From contig NZ_CBQZ010000001.1 in NCBI RefSeq assembly GCF_000689375.1, positions 1-64,000 of the forward strand: DNA of 64,000 nucleotides, given 5' to 3'. A program made the translations under genes and the position numbers. This document shows positions 29,567 to 36,855 of the stretch, one piece after another. The notes below the pieces were generated by a model. It ran no database searches, was not told where the DNA came from, and saw only the letters and a list, made by a program, of their open reading frames with translations. Every line of letters starts with the position of its first letter. The stretch's first letter is position 1. Source of the stretch: Cardinium endosymbiont cBtQ1 of Bemisia tabaci (GTDB lineage Bacteria; Bacteroidota; Bacteroidia; Cytophagales; Amoebophilaceae).

Positions 29567-29662
29567 GTTTTTCTTCTTGATTTTGCTTTTACAGTAGTCA
29601 ATTACCTTGTCAAGGTATATAAATAAGTAATGAATATAATGCTTTGCTAAAAATTAAAAATA

Positions 29663-29771
29663 AAGGTGACGAAAGCGCTGGTGTGCACCTCTTCCCATTC
29701 CGAACAGAGCAGTTAAGCCCAGCAGCGCCGATGGTACTTCGATAATACGCGGGAGAGTAGGTAGTTGCCAT
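29663..29771 (+). rRNA. rrf: 5S ribosomal RNA
   Basis: About 109 nt beginning near GGTGACGAAAGCG and closing with GTTGCCAT. The terminal stem pairs GGTGAC (29665-29670) with GTTGCC (29764-29769), and the conserved CCATTCCGAACAG and GTTAAGCCC are present. It lies about 95 bases after 23S and is presumably cotranscribed with it. Confidence 0.94.
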
Positions 29772-29785
29772 CTTTTATTTTTTTT

Positions 29786-29824
29786 GTGCGCTACAGTTGT
29801 TATTCGCTGAAGCGCACTTTTTTT
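29786..29824 (+). terminator. Rho-independent terminator of the rRNA unit
   Basis: The inverted repeat GTGCGCT (29786-29792) and AGCGCAC (29811-29817) is followed by seven or more Ts, directly after the 5S gene. A T-run precedes it too, so it may also work for the minus strand. Confidence 0.85.
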
Positions 29825-29938
29825 ATATATAGCCCTGCCAATTTATTAATTAATAAAATAAATTGTTTGTATCCAGGGTACCTTCATTTTTAGTGTAACA
29901 ACCTCTACGAACTGCACACTACTTGTAAACGACCGATA

Positions 29939-30421
29939 TTAGTGGATGGGTTCTTCTAATAAATAGTTTGTAATTGGCTTATTGACCAATGCGGGATGTA
30001 CCACAAAGCTTTTAACGGAATGACCACTTTTAATTGTAGATTGTGGATCTTTGGTCATTAAAGGATGCCAATCAGGTAATGCTTTTTTTTCTTTAACAAG
30101 GCGATAGGCACAACTTTTGGGTAGCCAAGTAATGGTCTTTATATTGGTAGGATTTAATTTGATACAATCATCTACATAGCGAAATCGTTCTCGGTAGTTG
30201 GAACATTGACAAGTTCGGGTATTAAGTAGCCGACAACAAATCTTTGTAGTACGCACCTCTTCTGTTTCTGCTTCTTTTATTTTAAGCAAGCAACATTTAC
30301 CACATCCATCACATAAAGACTCCCATTGCGTTGGAGTCATTTGCTCTAATGGTGTAGTAAGCCAAAATTCGCCTTTTTCATTAGTTGCATTCATTGCATG
30401 TAGTATAAAATTAAAAAGCAC
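29939..30421 (-). CDS. YcgN-like cysteine-cluster protein (UPF0260)
   Basis: This small protein carries cysteine clusters C-D-G-C-G-K-C-C and I-C-C-R-L-L followed by C-Q-C-S-N-Y, and W-L-P-x-S-C-A-Y-R, the pattern of the UPF0260/YkgJ-like family, thought to bind metal or an Fe-S centre but with no firmly established function. The open frame allows 160 residues; the internal ATG at 30392-30394 (M-N-A-T-N-E-K-G-E-F-W) matches the family start better and gives 151. It lies between the rRNA terminator and fabV on the minus strand. Confidence 0.88.
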   Translation of the reverse strand: MLFNFILHAMNATNEKGEFWLTTPLEQMTPTQWESLCDGCGKCCLLKIKEAETEEVRTTKICCRLLNTRTCQCSNYRERFRYVDDCIKLNPTNIKTITWLPKSCAYRLVKEKKALPDWHPLMTKDPQSTIKSGHSVKSFVVHPALVNKPITNYLLEEPIH

Positions 30422-30562
30422 TTTAAAAATATTTAAGTGCCAAGAAAGAATGTTGTGGGGTTTGTCGATGTAGTAAGGAATGGGCTTTTCTTGGTCTTAA
30501 GTACCAGTAAAGGTGGATAGCGTCCGTAGACCCATCTGACTATGCTTTACTATCCTAAAGAT

Positions 30563-31771
30563 TTATATAGGTAAATCTAAAGAAGGTATGGGAAGTGCTG
30601 CCATCTGAGGTAGGCTGTAATCAACCCCTTCTACTTCAAAACCAAATAACTTATAAAATTCATGACGGCATCCTACCCAGTCTGTAACAGTAGTTAGATT
30701 TCCTTCGTCTATCTTTGACCAAAGTGCAGCAACTGCTTCTTGCACATCTTCCCGCATCTCCCAATCATCTATACGAATCAGCCCTTGCGCATCTACCAAT
30801 ACTTTCTGGTCTGTTCTATACAAGCGATCTGCATATAACCTGTACATTTGTTCTATACACCCCTCATGTAATTGTTTTTCTTTCATAACCTTGTAGAGCA
30901 ATGCAATATAAAGCGGTACTACTGGTATAGCTATACTACCTTGTGTGACTACTGCTTTACTCACAGCAATGAATGCCTGCCCATCTATAGAACGAAGCTG
31001 ATATTGTAGCATTTTGCTTGTTGCTACTAAATCTTTTTTTGCCATTCCAATTGTTCCTTTTGCATAGATTCTATGGGTTAGCTTAGGTCCTATGTAAGAG
31101 TAAGCGATTGTTTGTACCCTTTTAGCTAATAGTTTTTCTGCCAGTAAAGCTTCTATCCACATCATCCAGTCTTCACCTCCCATTACTGCAACCGTATCAG
31201 CCACTTCTTTGGGGGTTGCAGGCTCAATGCAAGCATCTGAGAGATGGCCGCTTATTATATCGATCGTTTGGTTGCGATAAGGCTCCCCAATAGGTTTTAA
31301 ACAGGATTTAAAAGATATACCCGTTTGGGGATGGGTACGGCGGGGAGATGCAAGGCTGTAGATTACTAAATCTACTTCACCACCCCAATCTTCTTTGATT
31401 AAAGCAATGGTTTCTTGTTTTATGGCATCTGAAAAAGCATCACCATTAATACTTTTAGCATAAATTCCTGCTTGGTTTGCAGCTTGCTCAAAAGCCGCTG
31501 TATGGTACCAACCAGCAGACGCAGTACGCTTGTCATCAGCTGTTCGCTCAAGAAAAACACCTATAGTTTGCGCTTTGGCACCAAAAGCTGCTACTATTCT
31601 ACTGGCTAACCCATAACCCGTAGAAGCACCTATAATTAATACTTTTTTAGGGCCTGATGCAATCGAAGGCTGATTGGATACATATTGGATTTGTTGCTGT
31701 ACATTTTGGATACAGCCTTCCGGATGAGCCGTAGTGCATATGTATCCTCGTATTTTTGGCTCTATATGCAT
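30563..31771 (-). CDS. fabV: Trans-2-enoyl-CoA/ACP reductase FabV
   Basis: FabV catalyses the last, NAD(P)H-dependent step of each fatty-acid elongation round and replaces FabI. The 402 residues match the family length. The dinucleotide-binding motif is G-A-S-T-G-Y-G-L-A-S-R near 48-58, and the active-site Tyr and Lys lie in I-Y-A-K-G-T-I-G-M-A-K with the eight-residue spacing typical of FabV (Y-x8-K). M-x-G-G-E-D-W-M-M-W-I is another family mark. acpP and fabF in the same window suggest that type II fatty-acid synthesis, at least in part, is kept. It ends close to the bactofilin gene. Confidence 0.95.
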   Translation of the reverse strand: MHIEPKIRGYICTTAHPEGCIQNVQQQIQYVSNQPSIASGPKKVLIIGASTGYGLASRIVAAFGAKAQTIGVFLERTADDKRTASAGWYHTAAFEQAANQAGIYAKSINGDAFSDAIKQETIALIKEDWGGEVDLVIYSLASPRRTHPQTGISFKSCLKPIGEPYRNQTIDIISGHLSDACIEPATPKEVADTVAVMGGEDWMMWIEALLAEKLLAKRVQTIAYSYIGPKLTHRIYAKGTIGMAKKDLVATSKMLQYQLRSIDGQAFIAVSKAVVTQGSIAIPVVPLYIALLYKVMKEKQLHEGCIEQMYRLYADRLYRTDQKVLVDAQGLIRIDDWEMREDVQEAVAALWSKIDEGNLTTVTDWVGCRHEFYKLFGFEVEGVDYSLPQMAALPIPSLDLPI

Positions 31772-31773
31772 AT

Positions 31774-32247
31774 TTATTTTATAAATGGATTAGAAGGGTT
31801 AGATGATTTTAACTTTTCTGGGTGGTTCTTAATAGATTCACCTGTTTTAGAAGATAGAGGCGCTTTAGTAGAAGCGGCTAGAGGGGGGGGCTTATGCTCC
31901 TTGCCCATTTTACATTTTCCATCAAAACAAGCCCCTTCTTCAAAGACTAGTTTGCTAGTAACGATATCACCCCATACCATTGCAGTTGACTTGAGTACAA
32001 GTAATTCTATAACTTCTATGCTTCCTTTTACCTCCCCACCGATTTCAGCATTTTGTGCCACAATATTGCCTTCTATCTGGGCAGTATGGCTCAAAACGAC
32101 TTTTGCTTTTGCCTTGATACCACCTGTTACCTTACCCTCTATGCGCAAGTTACCTGTAGTCTGTATATTGCCTTCTAAATGGGAACCTTGTCCTATAATG
32201 TTACTAATTGCTACAGGGTTTGTCTGTTTTATTTTGTTATTGAACAT
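31774..32247 (-). CDS. Bactofilin-family polymer-forming protein
   Basis: A 157-residue protein with the bactofilin (DUF583) beta-helix core at about 18-115: repeating short hydrophobic strands spaced by glycine (S-H-L-E-G-N-I, G-N-L-R-I-E-G-K-V, A-Q-I-E-G-N-I-V, A-E-I-G-G-E-V-K-G). It is flanked by disordered tails. Bactofilins polymerise without nucleotide and position cell-wall enzymes. The upstream gene is an M23 peptidase (5 bases away, presumably one operon), the combination known from cell-shape modules such as CcmA-Csd1 of Helicobacter. Confidence 0.93.
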   Translation of the reverse strand: MFNNKIKQTNPVAISNIIGQGSHLEGNIQTTGNLRIEGKVTGGIKAKAKVVLSHTAQIEGNIVAQNAEIGGEVKGSIEVIELLVLKSTAMVWGDIVTSKLVFEEGACFDGKCKMGKEHKPPPLAASTKAPLSSKTGESIKNHPEKLKSSNPSNPFIK

Positions 32248-32251
32248 TCCT

Positions 32252-33067
32252 TTAGGTATTAATATAGTCTTCTGGATTTAATGCAACACCTTCGCTCCAA
32301 AGCTCAAAATGTAGATGGGCCCCCGTGGAGATTTCTCCAGAATTACCCATAAGCGCCACTACATCACCTGCTCTGACCAAGTTACCAACTTTTTTAAATA
32401 AAATAGCACAATGCTTACAGATTGAAACAACATTATTGTAATGCTGAATGACAATAACCCATCCTGTATCCACGGACCAATCGGAAAAAATTACAATACC
32501 AGTTGATATGGCTTTAATAGGATCTTTTTCTTTTGCCACAATATCGACTCCGTAATGGTTACCTGCGCTATGAAATGGTTTTGTAATCATTCCATTGATG
32601 GGGGGAAATAATAAAAGAGATCTATTCTGAATAGTATTTTCTTGGTTGGTAGATATGGCTACAGAAGAGGCCACTTTAGTGTCTTCTTCTATTGATTTTC
32701 GAATAGTAGTAGGAGATGAAAAAGGGAGTGAAGATTTAGATTTCCCTTGAATGATCTTTTGAAGCGTTGCAATAAATTTAGTTTGAGCACTAATTTGTTG
32801 CTCTAGGGCCTCTACCGTATTTGCTAAATAAAGTATTTTTTTTTGATTTTCTGTTTCTATATAGATGGGGTTCATCCACCTAGCTAAAACAGTTTTAGCC
32901 AGCCATAGGCTCAGACCAAAACTTATACATAACCATGATAAAAATATTGTCATCAAGGTTACGTAGCTGAAAGAAGGCGTTATATACTCCGCAAAATTTT
33001 CAACATTTCGAATAATCAGTTGATATCTATTTTCGAAATGATCTAGAAATCTTTTCTGGGTACGCAA
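32252..33067 (-). CDS. Membrane-anchored M23 metallopeptidase
   Basis: A 271-residue protein with one transmembrane helix at about 37-57, a coiled-coil-like stretch at 75-107 and a C-terminal LytM/M23 domain. The zinc ligands are visible: H171 and D175 (H-Y-G-V-D) and H253 in H-L-H-F-E, with H251 as the catalytic partner. M23 enzymes cut peptidoglycan cross-bridges, here facing the periplasm. It lies 5 bases upstream of the bactofilin gene. If the organism has little or no peptidoglycan, as often supposed for this group, keeping this pair is notable. Confidence 0.93.
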   Translation of the reverse strand: MRTQKRFLDHFENRYQLIIRNVENFAEYITPSFSYVTLMTIFLSWLCISFGLSLWLAKTVLARWMNPIYIETENQKKILYLANTVEALEQQISAQTKFIATLQKIIQGKSKSSLPFSSPTTIRKSIEEDTKVASSVAISTNQENTIQNRSLLLFPPINGMITKPFHSAGNHYGVDIVAKEKDPIKAISTGIVIFSDWSVDTGWVIVIQHYNNVVSICKHCAILFKKVGNLVRAGDVVALMGNSGEISTGAHLHFELWSEGVALNPEDYINT

Positions 33068-33143
33068 TGGTCACTTTATTTAAATACTTAGCACTTAGAA
33101 AGGGTCTTCGAAATAGCAGTTACTTGGCATATTTTACTTGTTG

Positions 33144-33218
33144 TAGGTGGCATTGGATTTGAACCAACGACCTTTCCGATGTCAACGGAATGCTCTAAAC
33201 CATCTGAGCTAACCACCC
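33144..33218 (-). tRNA. tRNA-Val (anticodon GAC)
   Basis: The minus strand folds as a cloverleaf: acceptor GGGTGGT with GCCACCT, D-arm GCTCAGATGGTTTAGAGC, anticodon stem TTCCG/CGGAA with loop TTGACAT (anticodon GAC), and T-arm GTTGG TTCAAAT CCAAT. CCA is not encoded. The first acceptor pair is G-T. Confidence 0.92.
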
Positions 33219-33301
33219 CTAATGATGTCTGTAAAACCATATTCGAGCCCATGAAAGGTTAGACTTTACCTGACTTTACCTGGTTAATTTTAATTTTTTT
33301 G

Positions 33302-33383
33302 TGCGCAAAGGGGGATTCGAACCCCCATGCCCGAAAGCACCACCCCCTCAAGATGGCGTGTATACCTATTTCACCACATGCGC
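33302..33383 (-). tRNA. tRNA-Leu (anticodon GAG)
   Basis: A class II tRNA on the minus strand with a long variable arm. The acceptor is GCGCATG with TTTGCGC (one T-T mismatch), the anticodon stem is CCATC/GGTGG around loop TTGAGGG (anticodon GAG), the variable arm is TGCTTTCGGGCA and the T-arm GGGGG TTCGAAT CCCCC. CCA is not encoded. Confidence 0.92.
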
Positions 33384-33451
33384 AAAAAATAGCTGTTTTG
33401 TACACTAGATCTGGTAACCAGATAGACCAAACTAATTTAGTATATAATAAG

Positions 33452-34183
33452 CTATTTGCCAAATATTGCCTGAATACGTTGGGCTACTGGATAGCCATTA
33501 TCGTTAAATGGCTGAAGGATGGCTAGGATCTTTTTTACCTTATTCAATGCACATCCATTTCTTATAATTTTAAAGGATGCTTCAATAGAGAGGTCTACAA
33601 TGGTAGAACCTAACCTCATCGGATCTATCGTACCCAATCTACCTCCATCAAAAACTGCATCTAAATCGGACCAAAGTGGCTTAAATTCTTCTACTTTTAG
33701 ACAGCTCGGTTCTCTACTTTTATTGGCACTGGTTAATGCAATTGCTCCATTACAAAGTTGGGCAACTTGCATGGTAAACGGGTGATCTGGTATGCGAATG
33801 GCTACTAAATGGTTGTTAGCGATTCCATCTTTATCCATAGATGGTCCTGCTTCAAAAAGCAGCGTAACCGGTCCAGGAAGTAAACTATTTAGTATAGGTA
33901 TAATCTTTAGGTCTACTTTACCATATTTAGCGATTTCTTGAACAGCTCCTACACAAAGCGCAATCGGCTTATCTTTTCTACGTTCTTTGATTTGAAATAA
34001 TTTTTTTAACGCTTGCTTATTTTGGGCCAAGCAAGCCAATCCGTAAACCGTATCAGTGGGTAACGCAATGACGCCTCCTCTATGTAATAAGGCTGCAGCA
34101 TATTGGGCAGCAGATCGCCATGCAACAGCTGATGATGGCGTTTGATCTGTTTGAGTCGTTAAAGATACAAATGAAGTCATCAA
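33452..34183 (-). CDS. tsaC: L-threonylcarbamoyladenylate synthase (Sua5/YrdC family)
   Basis: This 243-residue enzyme makes threonylcarbamoyl-AMP for the universal t6A37 tRNA modification. The YrdC domain is evident: G-G-V-I-A-L-P-T-D-T-V-Y-G-L-A near 33-48, K-x-R-x-x-K-P-I-A-L near 67-76, P-G-P-V-T-L-L near 108-115, and S-A-N-K-S-R-E-P-S near 153-162 with the S-A-N ligand. It is longer than YrdC but shorter than Sua5 with its extra domain. tsaE lies at 44257 in the same window; TsaB and TsaD are not visible here. Confidence 0.93.
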   Translation of the reverse strand: MMTSFVSLTTQTDQTPSSAVAWRSAAQYAAALLHRGGVIALPTDTVYGLACLAQNKQALKKLFQIKERRKDKPIALCVGAVQEIAKYGKVDLKIIPILNSLLPGPVTLLFEAGPSMDKDGIANNHLVAIRIPDHPFTMQVAQLCNGAIALTSANKSREPSCLKVEEFKPLWSDLDAVFDGGRLGTIDPMRLGSTIVDLSIEASFKIIRNGCALNKVKKILAILQPFNDNGYPVAQRIQAIFGK

Positions 34184-34295
34184 AATAATAATAAGCTGTA
34201 AAGTGCCTAGTCAGCTATCTGGCAGTTACATTTTACAAACAAATAAAACGTAGCATAAAAATGTTTTTGGCTTCAATAATTGTTTTAATATAGTT

Positions 34296-34661
34296 TCAAT
34301 AGAAACCATCTTCCAAATGTACAATCTCGCTAACTTGTTCTTGACTACCTAGTATCGCTATAATATCGAAACGTATGGCCTGTTGGCTATTTTGGGTACG
34401 TAAGTAGTGTGTAGCAGCTAAGCGTAGGGCACGCATTTTTTTTCGGTTAACAAAATCTTCTGGATGGCCAAATAAGTTATTCTTACGTGCTTTTACCTCG
34501 ACAAAAACAATCAATTCGTCTTTTTTAACAATAAGATCTATTTCAAAGCGTTTGTAACGAAAATTTTGCGCCAGTATCTTAAAGCCTTTTTTTACTAAGT
34601 AATCTGCAGCAACTATTTCTGCGTATTGACCAAACGCTTGTGCCATGTTTTTTGTCGGCAT
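34296..34661 (-). CDS. YraN/UPF0102-family endonuclease-like protein
   Basis: A 121-residue protein with the restriction-endonuclease-like core of UPF0102: G-x-x-A-E-x-x-A-A-D-Y-L at the N-terminus, then N-F-R-Y-K-R-F-E-I-D-L-I and F-V-E-V-K-A-R-K, where E-I-D and E-V-K form the PD-(D/E)XK active site. The biological role of the family is not established, although a link to DNA uptake or Holliday-junction processing has been proposed. It stands 112 bases upstream of tsaC on the same strand. Confidence 0.92.
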   Translation of the reverse strand: MPTKNMAQAFGQYAEIVAADYLVKKGFKILAQNFRYKRFEIDLIVKKDELIVFVEVKARKNNLFGHPEDFVNRKKMRALRLAATHYLRTQNSQQAIRFDIIAILGSQEQVSEIVHLEDGFY

Positions 34662-34927
34662 AGGCTATAAATCATTGGTTGGTCCTAATCTTATACAGGC
34701 ATTATGGATGCTAAATAAATATAGAAAATAGTTTGCTTAAAGACTTTTTTAAGTGATGACTTTATTATTCCATGATCTGGTCGTGTTTTATGTATCATTT
34801 GGAGTTTTTTCCTAATAGTCCATTCTAGGGAGGAGAGATTATACTAAAAAGTGAAAAATAAAAACTCAATATAATTAAATAATTATAAATTTATTTTTAC
34901 CATAAAATAGCTGTAATTTAGTTCCCT

Positions 34928-35566
34928 ATGAGGAGGATGGTAATTTTAGCTTTGTATTTTTCAATGGGTCTTAGTAGTGCCATGGCATTACCTGGCCGTT
35001 TTAGTGCTGAATGCTCTCCTTCTTACGTTACCAATAGAATGTATGTGAAACCGTCCCCTTGTACTAAAGGGCATCTAGGGCTACAATTTGGTGGTGCCTA
35101 TCACTTTGTGCTACAGGAGTACGTTAGCCTTAGTGTAGGTATTTCCTATGTTTTAAGCCATGTGGAATGGACTCGTGCGCCTAGTGCATCGGTATCCTCT
35201 ATAGACGATGGCGCTTATGCCTTACGTTATGTGTGGGTACCTTTTCTATGTAGATTTTATACCAGTGAGGTAATGATTGATACCAGCATCTATTGCAAGC
35301 TAGGGCTCATACCCTCTATAAATCTACCTAGAAGATCCACTGTACCATCCGATTCAGGTAAAGTTGCTTTTTTGATCCAACGGCCCTTAGGCTGTTTTAT
35401 TCTTTTAGGTGGTGGCGTAAAGTATGATTTTAGTTTGACCAATAGCCTTGTTGTAGGATTAAGTTATTGTTGGGATGTACCTGGTGTGATGTATAAAAAA
35501 GATTCAAATGATCCAATCTATCTTCATAATAACTTTGTTTTCCTTGATCTTTGTTTTTTATTTTAA
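34928..35566 (+). CDS. Outer-membrane beta-barrel (porin-like) protein
   Basis: A 212-residue protein with a signal peptide (R-R at 2-3, hydrophobic core 5-18, likely cleavage after A-M-A near residue 20). The mature part is glycine- and aromatic-rich with alternating hydrophobic strands: G-L-Q-F-G-G-A-Y-H-F, Y-V-S-L-S-V-G-I-S-Y, S-L-V-V-G-L-S-Y-C-W-D. It ends in an aromatic/hydrophobic C-terminal strand (F-V-F-L-D-L-C-F-L-F) as expected for BamA-inserted barrels. It resembles the PF13568-type porin-like proteins of Bacteroidetes. Transport substrate unknown. Confidence 0.75.
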   Translation: MRRMVILALYFSMGLSSAMALPGRFSAECSPSYVTNRMYVKPSPCTKGHLGLQFGGAYHFVLQEYVSLSVGISYVLSHVEWTRAPSASVSSIDDGAYALRYVWVPFLCRFYTSEVMIDTSIYCKLGLIPSINLPRRSTVPSDSGKVAFLIQRPLGCFILLGGGVKYDFSLTNSLVVGLSYCWDVPGVMYKKDSNDPIYLHNNFVFLDLCFLF

Positions 35567-35687
35567 CGATACGTGCTAAGTATAGTTAAATAGCTAGCAT
35601 AGGTAATGATTGTAAATGGACAACTAGGCGCATTTGCCCAAAGCAGCCTACAAAAGGAATATAACTTTTTTAAATTATATACATACT

Positions 35688-36734
35688 ATGAAACTATCAA
35701 ATTTTAAATTTGACCTGCCAGCGCATAGCATTGCACAGTATCCAATCGAGGCAAAGGAAGATGCCCGTTTAATGGTTGTTCACAAGAGTAGTGGCAAAAT
35801 AGAGCATAAAACCTTTAAAGATCTGCCTGCTTATTTTAGTGAAGGGGATACTTTGGTGGTCAATGATTCTAAAGTGTTACCTTGTAAGCTTTATGGTTAT
35901 AAAGAAAAAACAAATGCACAAGTAGAAGTACTTTTATTACGAAAATTGAATGATGAACATGGTTTGTGGGATACGATTGTAGAACCAGCACGTAAAATTC
36001 GCATAGGGAATAAAATTTATTTTGGAAATGGTGAGTTAGTGGCTGAAATTATAGATAATACGACTTCAAGAGGTCGCACCCTTAAATTGTTGTTTGAGCG
36101 TACAGAAGAAGAATTTTATGCACTGATCAATCAAATTGGCCATATGCCTTTACCTCCTCAAATAGGGCGTTCTTCGAAGCCAGAAGATAGGGAATATTAT
36201 CAGACTATATTTTCCCAAAATATAGGTAGTATCGTATTGCCAGCTGCTGGATTGCATTTTACTCCTTATCTATTGAAATATTTAGCTTTACAGAATATTT
36301 CTGTTGTGCCGGTTACATTGCACATTGGTTTAGGTGAACTCAGTACTATTGATATGGAAGATTTAACCAAGGTAAGGGCCTCTTCTGAGCGTTTTACGAT
36401 CACCCCAGAAACGGCAACGGTGGTAAACCACAGCTTGCAGCATCAAAAAAAAGTTTGTGCCGTGGGGACTTCGGTGTTAAGAGCTATGGAGTCTTCTGTT
36501 TCAGTTGCTTGTCAAATAAAACCGGCCAGTGACTGGACCAATAAGTTTATTTTACCTTCTTATTCTTTTAAAGTTTGCAATGCATTATTGACTACCTTTC
36601 ATCTTTCTTCTTCTATTTCTTTGGTCAGTGTAGCTGCTTTTGGAGGAGAAGAATTAATTTTAGATGCGTATGCCGAAGCAATCAAAGAAGCTTATCGATT
36701 TTTTCTATATGGCGATTCTATGTTGATTATATAA
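35688..36734 (+). CDS. queA: S-adenosylmethionine:tRNA ribosyltransferase-isomerase QueA
   Basis: QueA adds the epoxycyclopentane ring to 7-aminomethyl-deazaguanine in the tRNA wobble base on the way to queuosine. The start at 35688 (M-K-L-S-N-F-K-F-D-L-P) matches the family; an in-frame ATG 54 bases upstream adds an unrelated leader and is unlikely. Motifs: Y-P-x-E-A-K-E-D-A-R-L-M near 19-30, V-N-D-S-K-V-L-P near 58-65, P-L-P-P-Q-I near 149 and A-A-G-L-H-F-T-P near 181. At 348 residues it is of normal length. Confidence 0.93.
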   Translation: MKLSNFKFDLPAHSIAQYPIEAKEDARLMVVHKSSGKIEHKTFKDLPAYFSEGDTLVVNDSKVLPCKLYGYKEKTNAQVEVLLLRKLNDEHGLWDTIVEPARKIRIGNKIYFGNGELVAEIIDNTTSRGRTLKLLFERTEEEFYALINQIGHMPLPPQIGRSSKPEDREYYQTIFSQNIGSIVLPAAGLHFTPYLLKYLALQNISVVPVTLHIGLGELSTIDMEDLTKVRASSERFTITPETATVVNHSLQHQKKVCAVGTSVLRAMESSVSVACQIKPASDWTNKFILPSYSFKVCNALLTTFHLSSSISLVSVAAFGGEELILDAYAEAIKEAYRFFLYGDSMLII

Positions 36735-36855
36735 CTATAGTACATTTTTCTATGCCATACCATTAATAATTTCCTATATTCGGAAAAAGTTATTTCTTGG
36801 TAAGCTCTATTTTTTTGAATCTTCAACGGAAGACAGAACATTTATTTTATTTATT

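Noticed and set aside
35634-35687. N-terminal extension of queA from ATG 35634
   Set aside because: QueA proteins begin at M-K-L-S-x-F-x-F-x-L-P, which lies at 35688; the 18 extra residues have no family match.
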